Positions 1 to 9,068 of a DNA stretch of 64,000 bases are shown piece by piece. Under the pieces are notes generated by a model. The model made no database searches. It had not been told where the DNA came from and saw nothing but the letters and a program-made list of their open reading frames with translations. Source of the stretch: Halorussus limi (lineage in GTDB: Archaea > Halobacteriota > Halobacteria > Halobacteriales > Haladaptataceae); assembly GCF_023238205.1 (NCBI RefSeq), contig NZ_CP096663.1, positions 1-64,000 of the forward strand, written 5' to 3'. The first letter of the stretch is position 1, and the number at the start of each line of letters is the position of its first letter. A program made the translations under genes and the position numbers.

Positions 1-29
1 ATATTGAAAGTGAACCATCTTCTGAGGTA

Positions 30-312
30 TATCGAATTGTACGAATCGTAGAAACTGTACGAGTCGAGGAGTTCGTACGAACTTTACGAGTTACAGACCA
101 ACAAGTAATAGAGATCCGTGCGAACTTTAGGATTCTCACAGTTCGTACAAGGTTCAAACCTCCTAAGATTCGTACAGTTCGTAAAGTTCGTGAGCTTCTC
201 GAGAACTTTTATTATCCCTGGTTGAGTTGAGTTGACCGACAGCGAACTTCGCAATCCCCCGAACTCTACGAATTGTACGAATCGTAAAGTTCGTACAGTT
301 CGTGAAGTTCCC
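30..312. repeat. GTACGAA-type iterated repeats (putative parS/operator)
   Basis: The stretch before parA is packed with short related words: GTACGAA, TTCGTAC, TTCGTAAAG and GTACGAATCG recur at about 38-52, 56-90, 118-131, 139-153, 167-194 and 268-309, in both orientations. The last cluster ends 27 nt before the parA start, so bound protein would cover the promoter. Partition operons usually carry a centromere and an autoregulatory operator in this position. The repeats are seen directly; the centromere and operator roles are inferred. Confidence 0.6.
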
Positions 313-336
313 ACAATTCCCTCATGGTGAAACACA

Positions 337-1311
337 ATGTCAGAAACGGAGATTTCCCCCGAACGTGAACCACGCGCAGTCTGCCTCCCGATGCTCAAAG
401 GTGGCTTCGGAAAGAGCATTTTCGCAAACACTCTCGGCGGTGTCCTCGGCGAACTACGGAACCACGATGTACTTGTCGCCGACCTCGATCCGGCCGGTCA
501 TCTTTCGACCGGACTCGGATACTACACGCGCGAAGACGAGGATACCCTCGACCTCGGCGATGTCCTCCTCGAAGACGCTAACCCAGGGGACATCATCAAG
601 CAACCCGGCTATGGGTTCGACTTCATCCCGAGCGTGAATCTCGAAACGGTGACCGAGGACCTTGCCCGTGACAGTGTGATGGCGAGCGATATGCGGCTTA
701 AACAGGATCTCGTCGATCCACTGCTCAGTGACGAATACGAATATATCTTGTTCGATATTCCAGGTAGTCGGAACAAACTGGTGAACAACGCAGTCGTTGC
801 AGCGCCGAACGCCATCCTGCCCTTGAAGCCAGTTCCGGAGGCCTTGAATGGAATGCGCGAGACTGCAACGAAGTTGGTTGGTGAAATCCGCCAGCACATC
901 GATTTCGAGATTTTGGCGGTCGTGCCTAACGACCTCCGGGCGCGTATCGACCAGCAGACGAAAGACCGCCGACTCCTTGAGGCAATGAATACCCAAGAGC
1001 AGTTCGCCGCCTATCTGCTCGCTGGCCGCGACGGTGTCGACCCTGATACTGGCACGCTCCCCGAGGACGTAGACGTCGGCGAAGTACTCGACAACCATAT
1101 CCCACCGTTTGCGCGAGTCACCGCAGACGAGTGGGCGGCAATCGACGAAGGCGAGATAGATCCGCCGAAGATACCGATTCGGCACTCTGCCGCGTTCGGC
1201 GATGCCTACGAGGAGCGTAAGCCAGTGACGACTTACGACCCCGAGTGTAGTCAAATCCAGCACTTCGAGGCATTGGCAGAGATCATCGAGCGGGGAGGCA
1301 TCTATCAATGA
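337..1311 (+). CDS. parA: ParA-family partition ATPase (copy 1)
   Basis: A 324-residue MinD/ParA-type P-loop ATPase. Residues about 21-27 read KGGFGKS, the deviant Walker A motif with the signature lysine. It is followed by DLDPAGHLSTG (Walker A', about residue 48) and a hydrophobic strand ending in DIPGS (about 145), the Walker B equivalent. ParA ATPases segregate low-copy replicons by binding DNA in the ATP form and being stimulated by a centromere-bound partner. The ATG lies just after the GTACGAA repeats, and the stop overlaps the next gene by 4 nt, so the two are an operon. It sits about 1.3 kb from orc1/cdc6 and is probably the partition gene of that replicon. Confidence 0.92.
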   Translation: MSETEISPEREPRAVCLPMLKGGFGKSIFANTLGGVLGELRNHDVLVADLDPAGHLSTGLGYYTREDEDTLDLGDVLLEDANPGDIIKQPGYGFDFIPSVNLETVTEDLARDSVMASDMRLKQDLVDPLLSDEYEYILFDIPGSRNKLVNNAVVAAPNAILPLKPVPEALNGMRETATKLVGEIRQHIDFEILAVVPNDLRARIDQQTKDRRLLEAMNTQEQFAAYLLAGRDGVDPDTGTLPEDVDVGEVLDNHIPPFARVTADEWAAIDEGEIDPPKIPIRHSAAFGDAYEERKPVTTYDPECSQIQHFEALAEIIERGGIYQ

Positions 1312-1733
1312 CCGGCTTCGACCTCGGTGAATCGGCCACCGACGACGAAACAGAACCGGACGAGAGGGACGCGACAGCAGACACGGACGCGACATCCGAG
1401 CGAGACGATAGTCGTCAAGACAAAGAAAAGGAGGAAGAAGAGGGACAAGAGAAGAATGAGGCGGAAGAGAAGACTGACCCCCGTGTAGAGCCTGCGTTCC
1501 CTTTCTCCGATGACCTCCGAGAGAGCTGGTACGTCCGCGACGAGACGGTGACAGAGTTCGAGGACGCGGTCGATTTCGAGGCGAAGCCGTTTCTTCGTGA
1601 ACATGGCGTCCGGAATGAGACCGGACGGGAGATTCAGGATGCCGCGATACAAGTGGCGAAGAACAATCCCGAGGAACTCGCTAAAGTCATTCTCGAAGAT
1701 CGTGGCGTCGATATCGAAGACGAGAAAACATAG
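1308..1733 (+). CDS. ParA partner (putative centromere-binding protein)
   Basis: A 141-residue protein translationally coupled to parA by an ATGA overlap. The first 55 residues are low-complexity and very rich in Asp, Glu, Thr and Arg. The ordered C-terminal part (about 60-141) contains SWYVRDETVTEFEDAVDFEA and a helical end. The gene order and architecture (acidic linker, then a roughly 80-residue domain) match the protein beside the second parA at 60.7-61.2 kb. I recognise no ParB or RHH domain by name. A partner or centromere-binding role is inferred from position and from the recurrence of the pair. Confidence 0.7.
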   Translation: MTGFDLGESATDDETEPDERDATADTDATSERDDSRQDKEKEEEEGQEKNEAEEKTDPRVEPAFPFSDDLRESWYVRDETVTEFEDAVDFEAKPFLREHGVRNETGREIQDAAIQVAKNNPEELAKVILEDRGVDIEDEKT

Positions 1734-1935
1734 AAATCGATTTCGCGTTCTCCAAAGATAGGAAACACGGATTAACGGAATATATCATCCCTCACTGCAA
1801 CAACGTCATTCGGTTATTCAGAGAACCAATTCTATGGCTCTTCGATGGTAATCAAGAAAGATTTTGTCCGTCAGGGCAGGGTTAGAAGCAGCGTCAAGGC
1901 TAGTCTACGGAATTCGGCCGGTGAAGAATACAGAC

Positions 1936-2547
1936 CCCCTTGTTCCAGTGCTCTGCCTATGGAGCGATGATACGTAGAGTCGAGAACCACCCCGCTGTTC
2001 CAGTGCTTTGTCCTTCTCAGTAACAAGAACGGAGGTCAAGACTACTCCACTGTTCCAGTGCTATCATCAGAGACTAGCTCATTCGAGGGATACCCCGCTG
2101 TTCCAGTGCTATTCGTCGAATTGTGAACTCGTTCGGAGAGACACCCGATAGTTCCAGTGCTTTCTCTGTTATCCGGGGATGGCAAGAAGATGGTCGATGG
2201 GGAGAACCCGCAGTCTCGTTTTGCTACGCGTGTGATGAGGGGGAGACCCCGTCGTTCCAGTGCTTTCGTAGGAGTCGATTAGTGCCGTAGTCCATTTGCG
2301 AACACCCACACCCCAGCGTTCCAGTGCTTTTTGCTGGAAGAACAAGATAGCGGGCGTGATTTGTACAATCACCTGCCAAAGAAAGCTCTCTATATTTGGA
2401 TGAGTTCTAGTACGGGTATCGTTTAACACATCCTATAATAAAACCATCGGTTATAATAGGGCAGTTATTTTGATGGTTTACCTTTTTGGGATAGCACTGG
2501 AACAGTGGGGTGTGGGGGTGATTTAAAGAACGAGTAGCACTGGAAGC
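1936..2547. other. ori: Replication origin with origin recognition boxes
   Basis: The core GTTCCAGTGCT occurs on the + strand at 1942, 1997, 2052, 2100, 2151, 2254 and 2318, usually after a C-rich run such as ACCCCGCT. Spacing is mostly 48-55 nt; a degenerate copy near 2211-2225 fills the double-length gap. Opposite-strand copies lie at 2493-2503 (with GTGGGGTGTGGGGG behind it, the G-string of an ORB) and, degenerate, at 2536-2547. An AT-rich stretch at about 2395-2490 between the two orientations is the likely unwinding element. The arrangement next to orc1/cdc6 is that of haloarchaeal origins. No gene is seen in 1734-2612. Confidence 0.88.
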
Positions 2548-2612
2548 ATTGGAAAGGGTGGTCCGATGATTTTATACTTCCCGAGTAAGACGTACTCAGC
2601 AACGACCGGCTC

Positions 2613-3860
2613 ATGACCGCGTACGAATTTAGTCCACAAGCGTTTCCATACGAAAACCGTGAAGCGTTACTGGACGACTACACCCCTGACACCCTTGTTG
2701 GCCGCGATAGCGAACTTGAAGAGTACCACGCTGCACTCCTTCCCGCGATCAACGGTGAACAACCCGATAATATCTTCCTCTACGGTAAGGCCGGTGTCGG
2801 GAAAACTGCCAGCACTAAATTCCTTCTTGACCGCCTTACCAGCGATGCTGACAGACACGACGTCTCAATCCACACCGAGTTCCTCAACTGCGACGGACTC
2901 AACACCTCCTACCGCGTCGGCGTCGAGCTCGTCAACAACTACCGTTCCGCCGACGAACAAATCAGCGAGTCTGGCTATCCCCGGTCCCAAGTGTACGACA
3001 TGCTCTGGGAGGAACTCGACAAACGCGGTGGCCTCCACATTATCGTCCTCGACGAAGTAGACCACCTCAACGACGACTCCATCCTCTACCAACTCTCCCG
3101 CGCTCGCGAAAACGACAACATCGAGACTGCCCGCATCGCCGTCATTGGCATCAGCAACGACCTCACCTTCCGTGATTCACTCTCTCCAAAAGTCCGATCA
3201 TCACTCTGTGAACGGCAGATCTCGTTCTCGACCTACGATGCGAATGAACTCCAAGATGTTCTCAATCAACGTCACGAAGTCGCCTTCCAAGACGGAGCTC
3301 TCTCTGATGACGTTATCCCACTCTGTGCAGCATATGGGGCACAGGAATCTGGCGACGCTCGCAAAGCCCTCGATCTACTACTTAAAGCTGGAGATAAGGC
3401 TCGAGAGGAACGCGAACAAGGTTCTAACAACGACCACCCTGATACGGTCACCGAGAAACACGTCAAAGAAGGCCGGAAGATGCTCGAACGAGAGGAAGTC
3501 CACCGCGGTATAATGGACCTTAGTGAGAACGAACAGATCGCGCTTTACGCGCTCGCAACACTTCACGCGGAAGGCGAAACGCCGATCCGATCACGCAAGC
3601 ATTACGAGCGGTACAAACTCCTCTCCGAACGTGCGAAAGACGACTCGTTCACTAGTCGCTGGATGCGCGACCAAATGGACGACCTCGCAATGCTTGGCCT
3701 GGTCAGCGTCGAGAAGAAAAACGAGGGACTGGATGGAGGTCAATATCGTGAACACGACCTCGCCCAAGACCTCTCCGTCGTCGTTGACGCACTATCCGAC
3801 GTTATTGACCTTGTCGGCGTCCACGATTCTATCCGAGAACACGTCGACCGTACAGAATAG
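2613..3860 (+). CDS. orc1: Orc1/Cdc6 replication initiator
   Basis: A 415-residue AAA+ initiator of usual length. Walker A is GKAGVGKT (about 58-65), Walker B is IIVLDEVD (about 143-150), and the Sensor/lid region follows with KALDLLLKAG. The C-terminal third (about 300-415) is the winged-helix DNA-binding domain (ALATLHAEGETPIRSRKHYE, then a recognition helix near SRWMRDQMDDLAMLGLV). The protein binds ORBs and opens the adjacent origin; here the ORB array ends 65 nt upstream. A TATA-like TTTATACTT at about 2571-2579 lies about 35 nt before the ATG. This is the only complete orc1 in the window; three decayed copies lie at 51-56 kb. Confidence 0.95.
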   Translation: MTAYEFSPQAFPYENREALLDDYTPDTLVGRDSELEEYHAALLPAINGEQPDNIFLYGKAGVGKTASTKFLLDRLTSDADRHDVSIHTEFLNCDGLNTSYRVGVELVNNYRSADEQISESGYPRSQVYDMLWEELDKRGGLHIIVLDEVDHLNDDSILYQLSRARENDNIETARIAVIGISNDLTFRDSLSPKVRSSLCERQISFSTYDANELQDVLNQRHEVAFQDGALSDDVIPLCAAYGAQESGDARKALDLLLKAGDKAREEREQGSNNDHPDTVTEKHVKEGRKMLEREEVHRGIMDLSENEQIALYALATLHAEGETPIRSRKHYERYKLLSERAKDDSFTSRWMRDQMDDLAMLGLVSVEKKNEGLDGGQYREHDLAQDLSVVVDALSDVIDLVGVHDSIREHVDRTE

Positions 3861-4023
3861 TTCGTCGTTTCTTTATCCCCCATTTCGATGTTCTATTGGC
3901 AATACTAGTGTAAGCACGTAGAACCCTGGAAGTCGTTCTCTGATGGTACAACTAGTCTCTGGCGTAGATCTGTGGTGTCAATACTATAGCGATATATCAA
4001 CACGTCTTAGCCGACAAGTAGCT

Positions 4024-4347
4024 CTACTCGTCTGGAGTGACAGGACCTTTGTATTGAGACCTTATTTTGTCCCCATCTCGCCACTGCCAGTAGTAGTAGC
4101 GGTTGTCATTTATTTCCTTAATTGTGATCGTCGCTTTTGCGGGGACATCGTCCGGTAAGTCATCTGGTCGTTCCTCCACCTTGTCTCGGTCCCCCTCTTC
4201 CTGGAGACGCGCCTCACGTTCTTTGTGTTCGGCCAGTTCTTCGGCGTACGTTGCAACGTCATGTAGTCGCTCCGGAGTGTACTCGTTGAGCGTGTTGACC
4301 AGATCCGTTGGGAGGCTTGACGGTGGGGTCGGTGGTTCGTAGGACAT
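4024..4347 (-). CDS. Small DUF6788-like protein
   Basis: A 107-residue protein with a Pro-rich start (SYEPPTPPSSLP), a charged helix (about 25-70) and an ending NRYYYWQWRDGDKIRSQYKG. The end resembles the short aromatic beta motif of haloarchaeal DUF6788 proteins, which are frequent on plasmids and proviruses; that assignment is from memory. It lies 72 nt downstream of the ArdC-like gene on the same strand and may be its operon partner. Function unknown. Confidence 0.7.
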   Translation of the reverse strand: MSYEPPTPPSSLPTDLVNTLNEYTPERLHDVATYAEELAEHKEREARLQEEGDRDKVEERPDDLPDDVPAKATITIKEINDNRYYYWQWRDGDKIRSQYKGPVTPDE

Positions 4348-4419
4348 CGGCCGCTCTTATCTTAACCAACTCGAACCGCCAATCCATAGTTTTGTTGGTT
4401 AATACAGAATCAGTAAAGT

Positions 4420-5346
4420 TCAATCCTTGATGGCCGTGATGATTTCCTGAGCGGTCGAACTGATTCGACCGAGGCGCTCCTGAACTACTCCCGAGTCATC
4501 GTCCCGCCATGCAGCGAGGTAGAACGCCGACCCACTAGTGTCAAGACCGCAGTACCGACCAACGATGTACGCGACAGCTTCTGCTTCGACCTCACGTTTC
4601 GCCCGCTCAGTCTCGTCAGTAACGTCTGCATGGAGGATCGCATGGGTATACTCATGGATGAGCGTCACGGCGAGGTCGGCCTGATTCGAGCGGGCTTTCG
4701 CCTCGACGACTGGTTGGAGATTACGCTTACTCCGATATCTGCAGACGCCCTTTGCGTCGCCATGCTCCCACGCGTCTGTATCGACAACACGAACTGTCAC
4801 GCCGATATCAGCGGCCGCATCCTTGAGTGCAGGTACAATGTCGTCGGCGTCGCCAACCGCCTCGGTCTCCAACTCGGGAAGCGGTTCACCTTCGGTCTGG
4901 GACACATCGAAGACTGCAGTTGGCTTGAAGCCGACAAGCCCTTTCGCCCACTCGTCTGGCGATGTCTCGTCGTATTCACAGTCACTTTGTTCGTGGTAGT
5001 TGGGCGAATTCTCGCATTCCGGGCACTGCTTGGTGATGATTGGGGCCCAGATCCAGATGGCCTGTTCGCCTTCCTGAACGTGCCGGTCGAACTTATTCCG
5101 CCACGTGTTGTAGCCTGCGACCTTCGTCGCCTCAGGATACTGGCGCTTAATCAGGAGTGTGTTCCGATACGAGTAGCCGTGGAACCGACTCTGGACGTCC
5201 AACCATTCTTGGAACTCCTCGCTTTCCTGCGCATCGTCAACGTGGTCAACGAGGTCGTCGATCCACGCTTCGATGGTACTGTGCATCTCATCACGTCGGG
5301 CATCGGTCTCCTCGAACGAGACCGACGAATCACTGGTCGTAGCCAT
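4420..5346 (-). CDS. ArdC-like ssDNA-binding protein with zincin domain
   Basis: A 308-residue, two-part protein. The N-terminal half (about 25-105) contains the SRFHGYSYRNTLLI and WRNKFDRHVQEGEQAIWIW motifs typical of the ssDNA-binding domain of ArdC/TraC-like antirestriction proteins. A Cys cluster at about 115-128 (CPECENSPN...C) may bind zinc. The C-terminal part has HEYTHAILH (about 230-238), an HExxH zinc-metallopeptidase motif, with a downstream EAEAVAYIVG helix, as in ArdC or ImmA-like zincins. In bacterial plasmids this family protects incoming DNA; the role here is inferred. The next gene upstream on the same strand, at 5430, is probably cotranscribed. Confidence 0.82.
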   Translation of the reverse strand: MATTSDSSVSFEETDARRDEMHSTIEAWIDDLVDHVDDAQESEEFQEWLDVQSRFHGYSYRNTLLIKRQYPEATKVAGYNTWRNKFDRHVQEGEQAIWIWAPIITKQCPECENSPNYHEQSDCEYDETSPDEWAKGLVGFKPTAVFDVSQTEGEPLPELETEAVGDADDIVPALKDAAADIGVTVRVVDTDAWEHGDAKGVCRYRSKRNLQPVVEAKARSNQADLAVTLIHEYTHAILHADVTDETERAKREVEAEAVAYIVGRYCGLDTSGSAFYLAAWRDDDSGVVQERLGRISSTAQEIITAIKD

Positions 5347-5429
5347 GATTTCAGTAAATCGTGTTCACGGCGACTGCGTCAGATTAGGACGCGTCGCACC
5401 CCTCGGGGCGCAAAAAAACACTCGTGGCG

Positions 5430-6431
5430 TCAGGCCGGTGGGAGGTAGACGCTCTGCTCACCAGCAAGTTCTTCGAGGTGATTCCGGTGCCGGTGCGAGA
5501 AGTAGCAGTCGTAGCTGCAGTAGCCACAGATGTCCCCCGTGTCGTACTCTGCGACGTAGGGACCGCGCTCGGTCGTCCACACGTTTGTGCCACACTCGGT
5601 ACACGCCGCACTCTCGATATCGCCCGGTGACGGACCCTGATACGCGATTTCGGGCTCGTCCTCCGGGGGTGTCGCCTCGGGCCAGACGCCCTGCGCCTGC
5701 CAGAACTCACGAACCCGAGCAAGGCCGTGGCGCACGGTCTTGCGAACAGTTACATGATCGGCGTCGCGACCGCTGTCGTCCCACCCGTCTGGCGTCCAGA
5801 ACTCGCCGAACTGCGCCCCGCGGTGGACACCGTTCCAGTCGAGGCCGACGATATCGGCCGGTGGGTCGCCCGTCAGCGTCGGGCGAGTAAGCTGGTCGAT
5901 CACGCTGAGTTGCTTGGGTGGGCTCCCACCGAGAATATGGACGCGACGGCCACGCCAATCCACAGGGTCAGAGAATTCGTGGGCGAGTCGATCAGCGTAG
6001 CCTCGCGAGTACCCGACAACGAGGTCATCGGGGACCGCGCGAATCGCGGCACGGCACTTCGGAACGATCACGAGATCTGCACCGGGGTAGCTTCCTTGGA
6101 TTTCGTGCGCGGCAGTAACGTATTCATCGACCTCGTCAACGTCGTAGGCGTCACCGATCACGCCGACCTGCGGTTCGTACTCGAAAAAGCATTCGACGTA
6201 CCGATCAAGGTCTGGATTTCGAAAATCGTTATCGAGCATTCCGACAGGCAACTCTAACGCTTTGAACTGCTGCTGTTGGTAGGTACAGTCCTCGCGAAAG
6301 CCTGTAAGAAAGCCGAGTCGGCGCGCGTCATATGCGAACGGAACTCGATGGAGGAACGCCACGTGGTCAGCCTGCCGAGCAGCTGCAATTTCGCTAGCTG
6401 CGTTGCTGGTCGTACTCGCAGTGAGTGCCAT
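5430..6431 (-). CDS. DUF6610-like plasmid protein with C-terminal zinc finger
   Basis: A 333-residue protein. The main body includes LGFLTGFREDCTYQQQQF (about 40-57) and VPKCRAAIRAVPDDLVVGYS (about 125-144), then a Gly-rich HILGGSPPKQLSV. This layout suggests an alpha/beta enzyme fold; it resembles the haloarchaeal plasmid/virus family I remember as DUF6610. The last 70 residues carry CTECGTNVW and CGYCSYDCYFSHRHRNH, two CxxC knuckles and a His cluster consistent with a zinc finger. It is upstream of the ArdC-like gene. No enzymatic activity can be assigned from the sequence alone. Confidence 0.7.
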   Translation of the reverse strand: MALTASTTSNAASEIAAARQADHVAFLHRVPFAYDARRLGFLTGFREDCTYQQQQFKALELPVGMLDNDFRNPDLDRYVECFFEYEPQVGVIGDAYDVDEVDEYVTAAHEIQGSYPGADLVIVPKCRAAIRAVPDDLVVGYSRGYADRLAHEFSDPVDWRGRRVHILGGSPPKQLSVIDQLTRPTLTGDPPADIVGLDWNGVHRGAQFGEFWTPDGWDDSGRDADHVTVRKTVRHGLARVREFWQAQGVWPEATPPEDEPEIAYQGPSPGDIESAACTECGTNVWTTERGPYVAEYDTGDICGYCSYDCYFSHRHRNHLEELAGEQSVYLPPA

Positions 6432-6507
6432 AATGAATCAACGCGGGAACTCGCCCCGCACCCCCTCCTGGGGGAGAAAAACTATCCCCAGCTGTTACCC
6501 TCCGACG

Positions 6508-7950
6508 TTAATCGGTGGTTCCACTCTCGAGAATGGCAACGATATCGGAGAGATCGAATAGCCGGAGATCATCACGCTCGTCTGCAGCTTCCTCGACGGA
6601 GCGTTTGAACCCAGAGCGGCTGAACAAGGCGAATTCATACGTCTGCTCACCACCTCCGGTGGGTGTCCAATCGATTTGCTCCACGTCGTCTTCGAGGTCC
6701 GCGAGCACGTCATAGCCGAGGGGGGTGTTGGTAAATTTCGCTTCGCCAGCGATCAGCGTTGACTCATCAGTTGGTGCGACGACATCTACTTCCTGGCCTT
6801 TGTACCACCACTGGCTTGGTACCTGTGTGAGCTGGTAGTCTGCATAGAGCGCCGGCACGGCCTGGTGACAGAGCGATTCGAACGTTTCGCTGACGAAGTC
6901 GGGCAATTCCGGTTCGATGAGATCCGCGTAGGCGTTCTCGCCGTAGAGTTCGTACTGTCCCCCGCGGCCGTAGAGATACCGGAAGTAAAACCGGAATACG
7001 GGATCTCGAATCCTGTATCGAGTCCGCTTGCTGCGCGCCGGATCGGCGAGTGCCGGATGATGTTTCTCGATGATCTGGAGGGTTTCCAGCCGGTCGAAGT
7101 AGTACGACGTGTTGGTGCTCTCGATGCCGGCCCCCTGAGCGATCTCGTTTCGACTGCGGTTCCCGCTGGCCATCGACTCCAGAACCGAAAAATACGTGTT
7201 CACCTCGTTGAGCTCCATCTGGAGGACGGTTTCGGGCTCGTCGTGGAGTGGGCCATCCGGGTCGCACAGCAGCCGCGTGATGTTCTCTCCGAGGCTCTGT
7301 GATGGATCGAGCGGGCTGAGATATCGGGGTGTGCCGCCGAAGACGCCATAGACGAACACCCGTTCTTCGGGATCGTACGTCGGCACAAACTCTTGGATGG
7401 AGCGAAACGGCAGCTGGGTGAGTTCGAGGCGGCCATTCGGTGTCTGGGATACCCGTCCGTAGAGTGGCGCACCGCCATCGAGGACGTGGGTATGGATCAT
7501 GCCGATTGCAGAGCCTGTGAGTACGAGCGTCGCCTGACTCTCGTCGATAGCTGTATCCCACAGATGTTGAATGACCGAGGGAAGTCCCTCGTTCGATTCG
7601 ATGAGGTACGGAAATTCGTCGATGACGATGACGGCGTCTCTGTCGGTAAGGTACGTTAAGAGCGGTTCCCACTCCTCTTTGACGGCCGTGATGTCTGGAT
7701 AGGTCGACGCTGCTGCCTCGACAAATCGCCTGAGCTGTGTCGTCGCTGTTCCTTGGACTGCCTGATAGTACACGGCATCGTCGCGATCAGCAATCGATTG
7801 GCGGACGAGTTCGCTTTTGCCGATCTGGCGGCGCCCATAGATAATTGCGAGTTCTGCAGCGTCACTCTCATAGAGGGTCTGCAACCGATCGAGTTCATCG
7901 ATACGATTGACGAACTGGTCCATACCTCCAGGTCGTGGCGGGAGATACAT
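6508..7950 (-). CDS. Archaeal AAA ATPase with DUF234 C-terminal domain
   Basis: A 480-residue member of the archaeal ATPase family (PF01637 type with a DUF234-like end). Near the N-terminus FVNRIDELDRLQTLYES precedes Walker A GRRQIGKSEL (about 40-49); Walker B is VIVIDEFPYL (about 108-117). A winged-helix segment follows (SRNEIAQGAGIESTNTSYYFDRLETL). The C-terminal DUF234 part has YKGQEVDVVAP and IAGEAKFTN, which look like the D...ExK residues of a nuclease-like fold. Function is unknown. An internal ATG at 7923 gives MDQFVNRIDELDRL, the usual family start, but the palindromic TATA region 23-37 nt upstream supports 7950 for a leaderless transcript. Confidence 0.85.
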   Translation of the reverse strand: MYLPPRPGGMDQFVNRIDELDRLQTLYESDAAELAIIYGRRQIGKSELVRQSIADRDDAVYYQAVQGTATTQLRRFVEAAASTYPDITAVKEEWEPLLTYLTDRDAVIVIDEFPYLIESNEGLPSVIQHLWDTAIDESQATLVLTGSAIGMIHTHVLDGGAPLYGRVSQTPNGRLELTQLPFRSIQEFVPTYDPEERVFVYGVFGGTPRYLSPLDPSQSLGENITRLLCDPDGPLHDEPETVLQMELNEVNTYFSVLESMASGNRSRNEIAQGAGIESTNTSYYFDRLETLQIIEKHHPALADPARSKRTRYRIRDPVFRFYFRYLYGRGGQYELYGENAYADLIEPELPDFVSETFESLCHQAVPALYADYQLTQVPSQWWYKGQEVDVVAPTDESTLIAGEAKFTNTPLGYDVLADLEDDVEQIDWTPTGGGEQTYEFALFSRSGFKRSVEEAADERDDLRLFDLSDIVAILESGTTD

Positions 7951-7972
7951 ATGTGCTCCGAAGTTAGGAACC

Positions 7973-7987
7973 AGACTATAATAGTCT
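7973..7987. promoter_or_regulatory. TATA-containing palindrome upstream of the AAA ATPase gene
   Basis: AGACTAT-A-ATAGTCT is a perfect 7-bp inverted repeat. It lies 23-37 nt before the ATPase start and overlaps where an archaeal TATA box for a leaderless mRNA is expected. A dimeric repressor binding here would block TBP. A partial echo (GAACTATAATATTC) follows at 7988-8001. The inverted repeat is seen; the operator role is inferred. Confidence 0.45.
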
Positions 7988-8076
7988 GAACTATAATATT
8001 CTAATCCCTAATACGGTGGGTCAATCATTCGATCCTTCATCTACTAAGGCTCCGACAGACATCCCCGAATGTACCG

Positions 8077-8358
8077 TTAGTCGTCCTGTGTGCGGATTTC
8101 GCTGGCCCGCTGTTCAAGTCGACGGAGGATCTGGATGCGCTGCTAATTCGCGTTCTCGTAGGCGACGCAGGCTCGGAACGTCGCCATGTCGTGAATCGTC
8201 GCGATACCAGCGTTGATGAGTCGGGGATTTGGCGGTTCGAGACGCTGCTCCGGTGTGAGATCGTCTGATTCGACGAGTCGCTCATTTTTGTTTGCCTCCG
8301 CTTTCTCAAGGCGATAATAAACCGCGGCTAGGCCACTCCTGGTCGAAGAAATTTCTTG
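8077..8358 (-). pseudogene. Broken small gene with in-frame TAG
   Basis: One reading frame codes for a plausible acidic haloarchaeal protein, SGLAAVYYRLEKAEANKNER...DLTPEQRLEPPNPRLINAG...ACVAYENAN, then TAG at 8143-8145, then QRIQILRRLEQRASEIRTQDD and a normal stop. No ATG was found in this frame at the 5' end, which overlaps the 3' end of the wHTH gene at 8306. The gene appears to have lost both its start and one codon by mutation. Product unknown. Confidence 0.55.
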
Positions 8359-9022
8359 TCATAACTCCAAGTAAGTTTGGACGGTAGTTCGCGTCAGTGT
8401 CGACGCTGTCGTACATGCGGCCAAGCATGTCGAGTGCTGACTGGAAGTGCGCGTAGTGCTCGTTTGCGAACGCTACGGTTTCTTGGAGAGAAATAACGGG
8501 CCGTCCGTCGACCATCTCGGCCTCGATCTGTGCCTCCGGCTCGAGGACCACCTGTATCGAACCATCGAAGTCGTCAGCGGGCAGGCGTTCTTCCGCAGTC
8601 GGGATTCCGAATCGATCGAAGAACGCCGTCCAGACATCGAGGTCGGGCTCGTGGACGGCGATGAACAGCGGATAGTCCTCTGGGTCGCGAGCGACATGGT
8701 AGCCACCGCCGGTCCAGACGTAGACCGCATCGATGCCAGTGTATGCATACTCCATTCCCGCGAACTGCGGGAGGACGTACGCCTCCGTTATGGATGGCGG
8801 CGAGATGTTTGCTGACGGCGTCAGGAACTCGAGACCGGCGTCTCGGAGCGTCTGATCGACGAGATGGAGCCCATCGTCGTACGCGACGTATCCCGCCTCC
8901 TCGAGGCGATTCACGACGCTCCGAATCGTCTCCCGGTTTTCGTCGATCTTCCGCGCGACGCCGGAGATGGAATCTCCTGGGTCAAGTGCGAGAATGATCT
9001 TGAGTTCCTTCTCACCGCACAC
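8306..9022 (-). CDS. wHTH protein, possible antitoxin or regulator
   Basis: A 238-residue protein. Residues 1-60 form a winged-helix domain (LALDPGDSISGVARKIDENRETIRSVVNRLEEAGYVAY). The remainder contains YVLPQFAGMEYAYTGIDAVYVWTGGGYHV and DYPLFIAVHEPDLDVWTAFFDRFG, which recalls the sensing or nucleotidyltransferase-like domains of AbiEi-type antitoxins; that is only a resemblance. It stands in a run of broken antitoxin-like genes. The last residues (WPSRGLLSP) overlap the decayed downstream gene in another frame, so the C-terminus may itself be altered. It appears intact otherwise. Confidence 0.65.
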   Translation of the reverse strand: MCGEKELKIILALDPGDSISGVARKIDENRETIRSVVNRLEEAGYVAYDDGLHLVDQTLRDAGLEFLTPSANISPPSITEAYVLPQFAGMEYAYTGIDAVYVWTGGGYHVARDPEDYPLFIAVHEPDLDVWTAFFDRFGIPTAEERLPADDFDGSIQVVLEPEAQIEAEMVDGRPVISLQETVAFANEHYAHFQSALDMLGRMYDSVDTDANYRPNLLGVMTRNFFDQEWPSRGLLSP

Positions 9023-9068
9023 TTCGTATATCCTATGGTTACACAGCTCTGTGCAACAGACAACAGAA

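Noticed and set aside
454-1395. Long open frames opposite parA1, orc1, arsenic, ATPase and other genes
   Set aside because: They mirror the codon pattern of the real genes in GC-rich DNA, lack acidic composition and show no motifs.
1936-2547. Regularly spaced GTTCCAGTGCT repeats as a CRISPR array
   Set aside because: The conserved core is only 11 bp, occurs in both orientations around an AT-rich element and lies beside orc1; no cas genes are present. It is an ORB array.
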